Of a DNA stretch of 64,000 nt, positions 26,808-35,363 are shown piece after piece. The position numbers were made by a program, and so were the translations under genes. The DNA comes from Hyphomicrobiaceae bacterium (GTDB lineage: Bacteria > Pseudomonadota > Alphaproteobacteria > Rhizobiales > Hyphomicrobiaceae): positions 254,553 to 318,552 of the forward strand of contig JAURWC010000042.1 in assembly GCA_030655135.1 (NCBI GenBank), read 5' to 3'. The notes below the pieces were generated by a model. The model searched no databases, was not told the origin of the DNA, and was given only the letters and a program-made list of their open reading frames with translations. Position 1 is the stretch's first letter; each line of letters starts with the position of its first letter.

Positions 26808-28823
26808 CTAGCTTGCAGCGGGCAGGACGGCCCGCGGGTAGGTTATGAGGCCGAGCACTTCGACGGACGGGACGGGGCGGCTGAAGTAGTACCCCTGTCC
26901 GTAGGTGGCGCCGAGTGATTTGGCAGCGTTGAGTTGTGCCAACGTCTCAATCCCTTCGACGGTCGTCAAGCGGTTCAGGGCTTTGGCCAGCTCGAGCATA
27001 GCGCGCATGATCTCGGCATTTTCGGTGCGGGTTGCAAAGCGCGTGATGAAGTCCTTGTCGATCTTGATGCCGTCGAGGGGGAAGGTTGCCAGGTAGCTCA
27101 GTGACGAATAGCCCGTGCCGAAATCGTCCATGCTGAGACTGCAACCCAGTTCCTTCAGCTGTTCCAGCTTTTGCTTCGTCTGGAGGGTGTCGCTCAGAAG
27201 CGCGGTTTCCGTAATCTCGATCTCGAGGCGCGAGGGCGGCAAGCGGCTTTCCTTGAGCGCCCGCTTCACCATGTCGACGACTTGCGTGTGATTGACCTGT
27301 ATCGGCGACAGGTTCACCGCGACCGAAATGTCCGCCGGCCAGGACATGGCCTCGCGGCACGCCTGATGCACGACCCAAGCGCCAATCTCGTTGATGAGCC
27401 CGATTTCTTCGGCAACGGGCAGGAACTCGGCGGGCGATAGAATGCCCTTGGTTGGATGCCGCCAGCGGATCAACGCTTCGAAGCGGACAAGCCGCAGGGT
27501 CGCCAGTTCGTAGATGGGTTGATAGTAGAGTTCGAGCTCGCCGTTGCGGGTGGCCTGACGCAGGCCGATTTCGACGATGCTGCGCGCATCCATCCGGTCC
27601 TGCATCTCAAGTTCGAACACCTTGAAGCCGTTGCGGCCGGCACCCTTGGCTTCGTACATGGCCAGATCGGCGCAGCGCATGATCTGCTCGCTGTCAGTCG
27701 CCGAGGACAGCGGCGCGGCAATGCCGATGCTGACGCCGACGGTGATGGAGTGATCCTGAATAACGAACGGACGCTCGAGTTCTTCCAGCATGCGGATGGC
27801 GATCGCCTCAGCGTCGCCGATGTGATGGACGTGCTCGGCCACGATGGAAAATTCATCTCCCCCTAGCCGCGCGACGAGATCGCCAGGGCGCACACACAGC
27901 CGCAACCTGTCTGCCACTTGCTGCAGCAGAACGTCACCAAACTTGTGGCCAAACGTATCGTTGACCACCTTGAAGCGATCGAGATCGAGGAGCAGTACCG
28001 CCCAGGACGCGCATCCTGTCGCCGACGAGCCCATGATCGCGCCGTTCAGCCGGTGCAGGAACGCGCGGCGGTTCGAAAGCCCGGTGAGGGAATCGTGCAG
28101 TGCGATGTGCTCGATCCTGGAGCGCGCCGCGTGCATTTCATCAAGCGCCGTCGTCAATTGCTCAACCGCCTTGGACTTTCCGCGAAACAGCTGGTTCGTC
28201 GTACCGGTCAGGGCGAAAAGGAACAGCCAGTAGCTGACAGCCAGACCGCCCAACAACCCGTATTGGAAGCTGTCCAAGAGAAAGAAGCAGTTGAACGCAG
28301 TCGGCGCCAGGATGGTCGTCAGGTAGGCCACGGCCGCGCGTGCGATCGGCGCCAGAAGCACCGCGCCGCTCGCCGCCATGCCCACACCCAGACTGATCAG
28401 GATCGTCTCGGCGGGCTGCGGCATATGTCCAAGATGGCGGACTCCCAAATAGGCCCAGGGGAGCCCCAACAGGACGCCGAACAAGATGGTGCGCTGTTCG
28501 AGACGGCGGCTGCTGCGCTCGCCAGGCGCGCGGTTTACAGCGAATGGTGCGCGCAACCGGCGAAGGAAAACGTAAAGCGCTGCCACGTAGGCGAACGCCG
28601 CCCACAGGCCGAGCTCCGTTCCATTCATGATATGAAGGAAAGCGACGACACCGATGGTTATGTTGACCACGTAGCCGAGCATCGCGGCAGGCGTCGCGCG
28701 CAGAATACTTTCGAAATGATCGGGAGCAGGCTGCTCATAACGCAGCGAAGGCATCACTGCGGCCGTATGCGCGACGAAGTCAGCCCAACCCGTGAACAGA
28801 CGGTTTCGTGCGGAAATCCACAT
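26808..28823 (-). CDS. Membrane GGDEF-EAL protein
   Basis: Cyclic-di-GMP turnover protein of 671 aa. About five or six hydrophobic helices occupy residues 45-215. The GGDEF domain (about 235-400) has an intact RLGGDEF active site and an RPGD inhibitory-site motif five residues before it. The EAL domain (about 415-660) has FEALIRW, EITETALL, DDFGTGYSS and the TVEGIET loop, so both activities look possible. The sensing domain has no named family visible. It is divergent from a second GGDEF gene, with about 300 bp between them. Confidence 0.92.
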   Translation of the reverse strand: MWISARNRLFTGWADFVAHTAAVMPSLRYEQPAPDHFESILRATPAAMLGYVVNITIGVVAFLHIMNGTELGLWAAFAYVAALYVFLRRLRAPFAVNRAPGERSSRRLEQRTILFGVLLGLPWAYLGVRHLGHMPQPAETILISLGVGMAASGAVLLAPIARAAVAYLTTILAPTAFNCFFLLDSFQYGLLGGLAVSYWLFLFALTGTTNQLFRGKSKAVEQLTTALDEMHAARSRIEHIALHDSLTGLSNRRAFLHRLNGAIMGSSATGCASWAVLLLDLDRFKVVNDTFGHKFGDVLLQQVADRLRLCVRPGDLVARLGGDEFSIVAEHVHHIGDAEAIAIRMLEELERPFVIQDHSITVGVSIGIAAPLSSATDSEQIMRCADLAMYEAKGAGRNGFKVFELEMQDRMDARSIVEIGLRQATRNGELELYYQPIYELATLRLVRFEALIRWRHPTKGILSPAEFLPVAEEIGLINEIGAWVVHQACREAMSWPADISVAVNLSPIQVNHTQVVDMVKRALKESRLPPSRLEIEITETALLSDTLQTKQKLEQLKELGCSLSMDDFGTGYSSLSYLATFPLDGIKIDKDFITRFATRTENAEIMRAMLELAKALNRLTTVEGIETLAQLNAAKSLGATYGQGYYFSRPVPSVEVLGLITYPRAVLPAAS

Positions 28824-28857
28824 GATTGCTCAAGATCTGCTGTAATTCTTATTCTGG

Positions 28858-28872
28858 ACAGTGACACACTGT
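28858..28872. promoter_or_regulatory. Palindrome upstream of the GGDEF-EAL gene
   Basis: ACAGTG-ACA-CACTGT, a perfect 6-bp dyad with a 3-bp spacer, 35 bp before the GGDEF-EAL start codon. The 8-mer CAGTGACA occurs inside it (28859-28866) and again at 28874-28881, 15 bp apart. It is a plausible operator. The rest of the divergent gap to 29122 is relatively AT-rich, as expected for promoters. Confidence 0.4.
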
Positions 28873-29122
28873 TCAGTGACAACCCGGAGGTTGCACGACG
28901 AAGGTAAAAAACTTCGAAATTCAATTGCGCATTAACGCCTTTGCTGGCGTTTTACCGCCGATTGTTCGTCTGAAACTCTTCCCCCTGATTAATACCTTCG
29001 CAGTTTTGAATATGATGTTCAGTCTTTATCAGCTGACGGATTATGTCGCATTTCGCTTTCCGGACGTCGCGAATCTGCTTTAGCTCGACTCCGCTATCCT
29101 CTGTCGGATACGGTTATGACCC

Positions 29123-30190
29123 ATGCAGCAATTTTTTCAGATGCATTTTATAAAACGACCGCTACCGGCCTGGACCTTGAGCATCGCTCTCGGTTTCGGC
29201 TTTATTTCAGCTTACGCCATAAGTCTCCTCAGCCGGCCACATTCCAGCACGCAGCATGTTGCAGCGGGGGGCGTTTCAGCTTTTACGCTCGCAATCGTGA
29301 TCTTGCTTTTCTTCACGGTCTTACTGGTAATTGGTGGCGGGGTTTTTTATGCACCGCGAATTCTTCCGGCATTGCGCAAGCCAGCCGCGACGGAAGCCAG
29401 TCAGAACAAGATGCTCGCGCAAACCGGCGCTCTTCTATCCCTCGAGCTGGGTAAAGTTCTGGGAATTATCCGGGCCAGGATGGGTTCGGATGAAAGCTAC
29501 GCCATTTCGCTCGCGAATGCGCAGGCCCGTCTCGCCGAATTGCCGACTCCCGAGCAAGTGCGCGTCATCGTTGGGCTGCTGGTCGCTGAAAATCACAGGA
29601 TGCGGTTGGATAGCGCCAACATGACCAAGCAGTTGGACGCGTCCCGGTTGCAGATCGAAGGCCTGCGGATGCGCCTGGAACGCGCTCAAGAAGTGGGGCT
29701 GCAGGATGCATTGACGGCCGTCGGCAATCGGCGCTGCTTTGATGTCGCCCTGCTGCAGGCTATCAAGGTGGCGGATGGTTCTCAGGCGCCGTTGTCGATC
29801 ATCATGGGCGATCTGGACCGCTTCAAGACTATCAACGATCAGTACGGCCATCCCGTCGGCGACGAGGTGCTGAAGTTTTTCACTCAGTTGATGGTCGCGA
29901 GCGTTCGCGAGGGCGATACGGTGGCGCGGTTCGGCGGCGAAGAATTCGCGATTATTCTGCCGCAGTGCAAAGCCCACGAAGCCAGCGCGATTGCAGAACG
30001 CATCCGCCACAGGCTGGGCGCGAAATCTCTCACCATTCGCCGGACATCACAGGACATCGGCCTGGTTACGGCATCATTCGGCGTGGCGCAGTTGCTGCCG
30101 GGGGAGCACGCGGAGAATGTGATCGCCCGGGCGGACGGCGCGCTTTACGCCGCGAAGAATGCTGGCCGTAACCGTGTCGCCCTGGCCTAG
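29123..30190 (+). CDS. Membrane diguanylate cyclase
   Basis: Protein of 355 aa with two hydrophobic helices near the N-terminus (about 15-35 and 50-75), a helical linker with coiled-coil character (about 100-190) and a C-terminal GGDEF domain (about 195-355). The active site is RFGGEEF, and the product-inhibition RxxD motif (REGD) stands five residues before it, so it should make cyclic-di-GMP with feedback control. No EAL domain is present. It is divergently oriented to the GGDEF-EAL gene, an arrangement that may link synthesis and breakdown. Confidence 0.9.
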   Translation: MQQFFQMHFIKRPLPAWTLSIALGFGFISAYAISLLSRPHSSTQHVAAGGVSAFTLAIVILLFFTVLLVIGGGVFYAPRILPALRKPAATEASQNKMLAQTGALLSLELGKVLGIIRARMGSDESYAISLANAQARLAELPTPEQVRVIVGLLVAENHRMRLDSANMTKQLDASRLQIEGLRMRLERAQEVGLQDALTAVGNRRCFDVALLQAIKVADGSQAPLSIIMGDLDRFKTINDQYGHPVGDEVLKFFTQLMVASVREGDTVARFGGEEFAIILPQCKAHEASAIAERIRHRLGAKSLTIRRTSQDIGLVTASFGVAQLLPGEHAENVIARADGALYAAKNAGRNRVALA

Positions 30191-30320
30191 GCCACGTTGC
30201 GCTCGTAGCCCGCGGTCTTGACGCGGTGAAACCAACGAGCCTAAATTGCTGAGAACTGTTCAGTTTCACTATTCTTTCGCACGCGCTGCCCATATCTCGT
30301 CGGGTTGAACCGGCATAGAT

Positions 30321-30878
30321 ATGATCATGCATTCCCTCAGAGTACCGATCGTCATTTTAGGCTTCGTCACGTCCGCCTCTCTGGCGGCAGGCGATGTGTG
30401 CGTGACGTGCACCGGCCCCGCGGCCAGCTATTCCTGCTCAGTTAAAAAGGCCGATGAGATCGAAGCGCTGGCCGGCGCCAAGGCGATCAACAAGATCTGC
30501 ACACAGGTTTTGAAGCGCAAAGGGCAGCACGCCGCATGCCAGGTGGTGGACGGCGCATGCGCGGGAACGCCCACGACAATTGGCTGGAAGGACGTGAAGG
30601 GTGCATTGGCCTCCGGTGACGACACGCCGGATCAGCCCGCGGCAAAATCGAAGGCTGCTGCTACTCCGCCGCCTCCTCCTGCTGCGGCTACAGGGGCATC
30701 CGCCGGTGCAAAAGCGCAACCGCCAGACGGTTCGACATCTGCAAAAACCGCCCCTACCACGCCTGAGTCCGCTCCTGTTACCGAGCCTGCCCCCGCAGAC
30801 CCTTCCATCGGTGATAACCTCAAAGGCGCGGCGGAAAAGACGTGGAAATGCGTGTCGACCTTTTTTGGTAAGTGTTGA
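30321..30878 (+). CDS. Secreted Cys-containing hypothetical protein
   Basis: Not recognised. A signal peptide (residues 1-23, ending SLAAG) is followed by a domain of about 75 residues with six cysteines (VCVTCTG, YSC, KICTQ, AACQ, GACAG). Next comes a Pro/Ala/Thr/Ser-rich linker (about 100-160), and a short C-terminal piece with two more cysteines (TWKCVSTFFGKC). Even cysteine numbers suggest disulfides in the periplasm. An alternative start is the second Met at 30327. It precedes a membrane protein gene by about 120 bp. Confidence 0.65.
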   Translation: MIMHSLRVPIVILGFVTSASLAAGDVCVTCTGPAASYSCSVKKADEIEALAGAKAINKICTQVLKRKGQHAACQVVDGACAGTPTTIGWKDVKGALASGDDTPDQPAAKSKAAATPPPPPAAATGASAGAKAQPPDGSTSAKTAPTTPESAPVTEPAPADPSIGDNLKGAAEKTWKCVSTFFGKC

Positions 30879-30998
30879 GCAGGCTGCGTCAAAACGCCAC
30901 GACTTGACTCAAGGCGCTCGATCCGTGCGCGTTGTTTCACTTTAGCCTCATCAATTTCCCCTAAGCTCTAATCTCTACAGGTTAGTGTGAGGGTCACC

Positions 30999-31580
30999 AT
31001 GCTACGACTTGGAACCTATGAAGGTTCACCGGCCGGTATCGCCGCCTATAGTCTGCTGGCGCTCGCTGCCGCCTATGCTCTGCCAAAAGGCGCCCTCCCC
31101 TATATTCTGGTCGTCAGCGCCTTTGGTGCCGCGATCCTCAACATCGTCATAAGCGAACAGCGGGATGGCGCGCCATCCTACGCGGACCTCGGCTTCCTGT
31201 TCGTCACGGGCCTTACGGCCTCATCGTTCGGCTCGGACTCCATCTTGACCGAGTTCGCTCTGGCGATCCTGCGCATGGGTATCTTGGGATTGGCCGTTTG
31301 GGCCTTGGCATGGGTTTATCAGCGGCTGCGCGGCCCGGTTGGGTTGAGTGCGACCGACATCCTGCTGGTAGCGATCCTAAGCGCGTTCCTGCCGTTGGCA
31401 GTTGCGATATATACAGTGGCGGTTGCCATCACGCTCACTGTGGGGGTGATCGTGGCGCTCCAGCTTTTCCGCAAGCAGAATATCGGTCTTCAAGACCGCA
31501 TGCCGATCGCCTCTGGGTTCTCGGTATTCTATTTCTGCGCGTGGGTTGCCTATAGTTTAAAGGCAGACGCAGCTTTCTAA
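30999..31580 (+). CDS. Polytopic membrane protein, distantly prepilin-peptidase-like
   Basis: Unrecognised 193-aa protein with about six hydrophobic helices. The ATG at 30999 follows GAGGGTCACC; the frame to 30987 starts before this site. The second half, GLSATDILLVAILSAFLP followed by QDRMPIASGF, recalls the GxGDxKLL and RxPFGP pattern of A24 prepilin peptidases, but the glycine before the Asp is Thr here. A usual N-terminal Asp motif is not obvious. A role in type IV pilus assembly is therefore only a suggestion. No pilin genes are nearby. Confidence 0.6.
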   Translation: MLRLGTYEGSPAGIAAYSLLALAAAYALPKGALPYILVVSAFGAAILNIVISEQRDGAPSYADLGFLFVTGLTASSFGSDSILTEFALAILRMGILGLAVWALAWVYQRLRGPVGLSATDILLVAILSAFLPLAVAIYTVAVAITLTVGVIVALQLFRKQNIGLQDRMPIASGFSVFYFCAWVAYSLKADAAF

Positions 31581-31619
31581 ACGTTTCCGCCCGGCAACCG
31601 ACGGCGAATAGATTAAGTG

Positions 31620-31754
31620 TCAGGCGGGCGTCGGCTGCGCGCGCGGGCTGTTCAAGCGGGGCGCTGGCGTTAGCCTCCGCTCCAGCCGGGTCTTCAAGGT
31701 TTCAAGCTTGTTCTGGCTGAGCTTTCCGCGCCGTTTGATGTTCAAGTCGCTCAT
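31620..31754 (-). CDS. Small basic protein
   Basis: A 44-aa reading frame with a well-placed ribosome site (GAGG, seven bases before the ATG). The protein is strongly basic at first (MSDLNIKRRGKLSQNKLETL) and Pro/Arg-rich at the end. It lacks membrane or signal features. It lies in the 400-bp gap between the A24-like membrane gene and tRNA-Arg; the remainder of that gap, 31755-31983, shows no other feature I can support. Homology is unknown. Confidence 0.4.
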   Translation of the reverse strand: MSDLNIKRRGKLSQNKLETLKTRLERRLTPAPRLNSPRAQPTPA

Positions 31755-31983
31755 CGCCAAACCTCGTCTGTGCTGTTTCGGAGCGGTTTCTTCGTCATGT
31801 CAGAGAGCCGAGCAAGCAACACGCCAGCGATGGTGCGCTGCAGGTGGAAGTGGCGGCAAATCAATTCATTGGTTAAGAGGACATGTGCAGGGGATGAGTT
31901 GCATCGCTTCACTTCGGCAGGCAAAGCGGGTATCCCTCCCTTCGAGCCGCAACATCATCTTGAACGCAGAAGTCCAGATAAAA

Positions 31984-32060
31984 GATCCCGTAGCTCAGCC
32001 GGATAGAGCATCTGCCTTCTAAGCAGAGGGTCGCAGGTTCAAGTCCTGCCGGGATCGCCA
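31984..32060 (+). tRNA. tRNA-Arg (anticodon TCT)
   Basis: Complete 77-nt cloverleaf with the CCA encoded. Acceptor GATCCCG pairs with CGGGATC. The D arm is GCTCAGCCGGATAGAGC, and the anticodon stem TCTGC/GCAGA holds loop CTTCTAA with anticodon TCT, reading AGA. The T arm is GCAGG-TTCAAGT-CCTGC. No integrase or repeated 3' end was seen nearby, so it does not look like an occupied attachment site. Confidence 0.96.
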
Positions 32061-32073
32061 CTGGTGTCGTGGG

Positions 32074-33258
32074 TTACGCTGACTGCATGTCTCCGAAAAA
32101 GAAGCGGACCATTTCGTCAGATGCGCTTGGGCCTTTTGGATCCGCAAAGGATCCGCTGGCATTCCCGCCTGACCAAGCGTGTCCGGCGCCCTCGATGCGC
32201 CAAACCTCGATCCTTGCAGATCCAGTCTGATCTTCGAAGATCTGGCGGACGACAGCGCGGCCATTGCAATCGACCGCCGGCGTCTCGGTCGTGTTCCAAC
32301 TGGCATCTGCGGAGCCGTTGACAAGCCTTTGGGCGTTCGAAGGGTGAACGGTTGCATCGGCGCTGCCCTGAAATATGATCAGTCTGGCCGCACCGGCCCC
32401 GTTATTTCCGCGCGCCGCAGGCGTTGGTTGATTGTCGCCGCGCATAACAGAAAACGCCGACATTACGTCTGTCGCGCTGCCGTACGCCAAGCCTGAATGG
32501 ATGCCCGCGGCTGCATAAACGTCGGGATACGTCTCGGCAAGCACGGCTGCCATGGCCCCGCCCGCCGAGAGACCCGCAACGAAGACTCGCGCTGAAGGCA
32601 CGTTGAACTCTGCTATCAGCGTTCGCGTGATAGCCGCAATCGATGCCGGTTCGCCGCGATCGCGGAGCTGATGCGCCCGCATGAACCAATTCCAGCACGC
32701 GGCAGCGTTGGATGACGTCTCCTGCTGCGGATAGGCCACGATGAAGTTGTGCTTCTCGGCCACCGCGTTCATGTCGGTTCCAACGGCGAAATCGTCGGCG
32801 TTCTGCTGACAGCCGTGCAGCATGACAATCATTCCGCGCAAGGGCTCGTCTCGACGTGCGGGCACGTAGACTTTGTATCGCCGGCCACCGGCCTCCATCG
32901 AGGAGACGCGAGACAGAAATTGAGCGCCCTGCGGTGTCGTCACGCTCGGCGTGCGCGGCCTCGCCGGCAGATCCAAAATTCTTGCGCGTCCCGACTTGAG
33001 GATGCGGAGGACTTCGGACAGCGGTTTCTGACCCCGCCCGGCGGCCGGCTTTCGGGTCTTTCCTGAGGGAGGCGACTTAACGCGGGCAGTGTCCGGATCA
33101 GGAAGGCGCGGGAGGTCTGGCAGTCCCGCAGAAGCGTCTGCGGTTTGCGGTTTTCCGAAAGCCAATGCCTCCTGGATCGCGCGTGTGGCACCCGTCACAT
33201 CGGCGGCGCGAGTCAAATCCATCGCCCGGCGCATCGCCGTCGAAAAATTGTTGGTCAT
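32074..33258 (-). CDS. PHB depolymerase family esterase
   Basis: Alpha/beta hydrolase of 394 aa. An N-terminal region of about 110 residues (RRAMDLTRAADVTGATRAIQ, then a Pro-rich linker) precedes the hydrolase domain. The latter shows MLHGCQQNADDFAVGTDMN, the nucleophile box GLSAGGAMA, a likely Asp in QGSADATVHP, and a His in GAGHAWSGG. It lacks a signal peptide, so a cytosolic or leaderless ester hydrolase is more likely than a secreted depolymerase. The polyester substrate is a family guess. A ribbon-helix-helix gene lies 22 bp upstream. Confidence 0.85.
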   Translation of the reverse strand: MTNNFSTAMRRAMDLTRAADVTGATRAIQEALAFGKPQTADASAGLPDLPRLPDPDTARVKSPPSGKTRKPAAGRGQKPLSEVLRILKSGRARILDLPARPRTPSVTTPQGAQFLSRVSSMEAGGRRYKVYVPARRDEPLRGMIVMLHGCQQNADDFAVGTDMNAVAEKHNFIVAYPQQETSSNAAACWNWFMRAHQLRDRGEPASIAAITRTLIAEFNVPSARVFVAGLSAGGAMAAVLAETYPDVYAAAGIHSGLAYGSATDVMSAFSVMRGDNQPTPAARGNNGAGAARLIIFQGSADATVHPSNAQRLVNGSADASWNTTETPAVDCNGRAVVRQIFEDQTGSARIEVWRIEGAGHAWSGGNASGSFADPKGPSASDEMVRFFFGDMQSA

Positions 33259-33280
33259 GATGTTCCTATTGCTTGCCGGA

Positions 33281-33700
33281 CTAACGAATGCGATCTGCGA
33301 GTGCGGTCTTGACCTGGGTGCTGGCCTGCAGAGCGCCCAGAACGGTGATCGAGCCGATCACCTCGCGAGCCAGCTCTGGTGTCACATCAGATGCGATGCG
33401 GGCCAGCCCCAGCACTTTGATGTGGATTTGTTCGCCGGCCGACCGATACCGCTCGAGTTCGGCGGCTGTGTAGTCGCGCAATCCAAGCTCCAACGTCTGC
33501 CGCGCCAAAGACTGCGCCACGACGTCGGAATGGACTTCGAGCTGCCTGCGGATGGCCGTCCGGATGAAGTCCGAACGGTTCGAGTAGAAGTTTTCGTGGA
33601 CCAGAAGGTCGATGCGCCCCAGATCGACGAAACCGAGGTTGACCGTGAGCTTTTCGGTCTCGCCTCCCTTATCGCGCAAGCTATGTATTGTTGCTGACAT
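33281..33700 (-). CDS. Ribbon-helix-helix (CopG-type) regulator
   Basis: DNA-binding protein of 139 aa. The N-terminal part, EKLTVNLGFVDLGRIDLLV followed by YSNRSDFIRTAIRRQLE, is a strand-helix-helix module like CopG/NikR. The C-terminal half (60-139) has no known ligand domain and no metal motif visible. The start at 33700 lies behind a GGAG site; upstream Met codons at 33709 and 33712 are alternatives. With the esterase gene 22 bp downstream it is probably the local regulator of that operon. Confidence 0.75.
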   Translation of the reverse strand: MSATIHSLRDKGGETEKLTVNLGFVDLGRIDLLVHENFYSNRSDFIRTAIRRQLEVHSDVVAQSLARQTLELGLRDYTAAELERYRSAGEQIHIKVLGLARIASDVTPELAREVIGSITVLGALQASTQVKTALADRIR

Positions 33701-33984
33701 GCTCATCTCCATCTCGCTGGATGGTATATGGATGGCTGGAGCCAGCTTGCAAGACATGGTGGCAATTAATCGGTGAGCAATTTCGATCTTTCTTTTAAGC
33801 AGAGAGGCGAGGTGTCCGACGGGGCGCCGGTCAGACTACGTTAGCGGCCTGTGGGGTAAGGCCGGTGCCTTCCGGGACTTCTGTGAAGCCTCCGCGAGGC
33901 GCCAGGATGACCATACATTGTGCATCCGCGTCGCCGTCCTCGATCATTTCGCCGTACAGCCATCAAGCCAGGTCGTCCAACCGA

Positions 33985-35067
33985 ATGTCGAAACTTCGCA
34001 TCATGCATACCCTCGGCGCGGCACAGGCAGGTGGCGCCGAGACGTTCTTTATTCGCCTGGTCGCGGCCCTGGCGGAGCATCCCGACATCGATCTGCTTCC
34101 CGTCGTTCGCGAAGGCAGCTGGGCGTCCCAGCAACTGTGCCGTCGCGGCATCCGCCACGAGACGGCGGCATTCGGCGGCTGGGCCGATCGCAGCATCACG
34201 CGGACGACGGCGCGACGCATGAGAGCGCATGCCGAGGCGTTTCGCCCGCATGTAATCCAGAGTTGGATGAACCGCGCGACCGCTCACATGCCGGCCGGCC
34301 CGTGGACCCGCGTGGCGCGCCTCGGCGGTTACTATGACATGAAGTACTACCGCGGCACCGTCGACGAACTCGTCGGCATCACGCAGGCGCTGTGCGATTA
34401 TTTCATAGAGAACGGCTGGCCTGCCGATCGAGTGACCTGGCTCGATAACTTTGCTGAAACGCCAACCAGCGGCTGGGAAGCTCGCCGCCAGGAGATGCGC
34501 GCGCAATACGGCATCCCCGAGCATGCAACTGCTCTCCTCCTTGCGGGCCGCCTGCATAAGGTGAAAGGCGTCGACCTGACCTTGCGGGCCATTGCGCCGC
34601 TGCCCGATAACATCTGGGTAATCGCTGCGGGCAACGGCCCCGAGGAAGACGCGCTACGTGCCTTGAGCCGCGACCTCGGCATCGACAAGCGAGTGGTGTT
34701 CACCGGCTGGGTCAACGACATCAGCGTGCCGGCCGCAGCCGCCGATTACTGGCTGGCGCCCAGCCGCTGGGAGCCGATGGGTAGCACCGTCCTCGACGCC
34801 TGGGCCCACGGCAAACCGTTGATTGCCAGCCGCGCAGCTGGGCCCGCATCACTGATCGACGAGGGCAAGACGGGGCTTCTCGTCGACGTCGGCGATGTCG
34901 AGACGCTGCGGGCGGCCATCGTTCGCTTGACGCAGGATCCCGCGCTGCGGGCCGCACTCGCGGAGAACGGCTATGAACGTTACGTGGCGCGCCACAGCAA
35001 AACGGTGATCGTCGATGCGTATCTCAAATATTACCGCAAATTGATCGGTGGTAACGCCGTAAGCTAA
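33985..35067 (+). CDS. Glycosyltransferase family 4
   Basis: GT-B-fold sugar transferase of 360 aa. The N-terminal domain has LGAAQAGGAETFFIRLV, and the nucleotide-sugar domain has LLLAGRLHKVKGVDLTLRAI, AGNGPEEDAL, VFTGWVNDISVPAAAADYWL and PSRWEPMGSTVLDAWAHGKP, with the conserved EPxGxxxLDA element. The ATG at 33985 matches the usual start; the frame to 33865 adds atypical residues. It stands apart from other polysaccharide genes, so its acceptor (lipopolysaccharide or another glycan) is unknown. Confidence 0.87.
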   Translation: MSKLRIMHTLGAAQAGGAETFFIRLVAALAEHPDIDLLPVVREGSWASQQLCRRGIRHETAAFGGWADRSITRTTARRMRAHAEAFRPHVIQSWMNRATAHMPAGPWTRVARLGGYYDMKYYRGTVDELVGITQALCDYFIENGWPADRVTWLDNFAETPTSGWEARRQEMRAQYGIPEHATALLLAGRLHKVKGVDLTLRAIAPLPDNIWVIAAGNGPEEDALRALSRDLGIDKRVVFTGWVNDISVPAAAADYWLAPSRWEPMGSTVLDAWAHGKPLIASRAAGPASLIDEGKTGLLVDVGDVETLRAAIVRLTQDPALRAALAENGYERYVARHSKTVIVDAYLKYYRKLIGGNAVS

Positions 35068-35145
35068 CCATGACCGGATCTTGAGGAACCGACAGGCTCA
35101 CGATCCGTTACTCCAAACAGCATATTTTGCGTATCGGAGGCGAGG

Positions 35146-35361
35146 ATGTCGGCACGCTCAAAATTGCAATGGCTGGTTGGCGGTGAAGGTGTCGCCGGTA
35201 TTGTTTCCGGGTTGTTGACCATGGCCTTGATGGTAGGCCTCGTTTTCTTTCTGGTCTTCACGACTGATCCGGATGCCCGGCTGAACACGGCGTCGGTTCC
35301 CCCAGCTGACACCGGCACCAGCAACACGGGCGAGAGCACCGGCGAAGCTGGCGCGCAGTAG
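35146..35361 (+). CDS. Small single-helix membrane protein
   Basis: Unrecognised 71-aa protein behind a strong GGAGGCGAGG site. One hydrophobic helix (about residues 15-40, VSGLLTMALMVGLVFFLVF) follows a short basic N-terminus, and the C-terminus is Thr/Gly/Ser-rich and probably periplasmic. It lies two bases before the stop of the convergent DUF6513 gene. Confidence 0.6.
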   Translation: MSARSKLQWLVGGEGVAGIVSGLLTMALMVGLVFFLVFTTDPDARLNTASVPPADTGTSNTGESTGEAGAQ

Positions 35362-35363
35362 GC

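Noticed and set aside
31984-32060. tRNA-Arg as an integration site for a mobile element
   Set aside because: No integrase, no repeated tRNA 3' end and no shift in gene style was found on either side.
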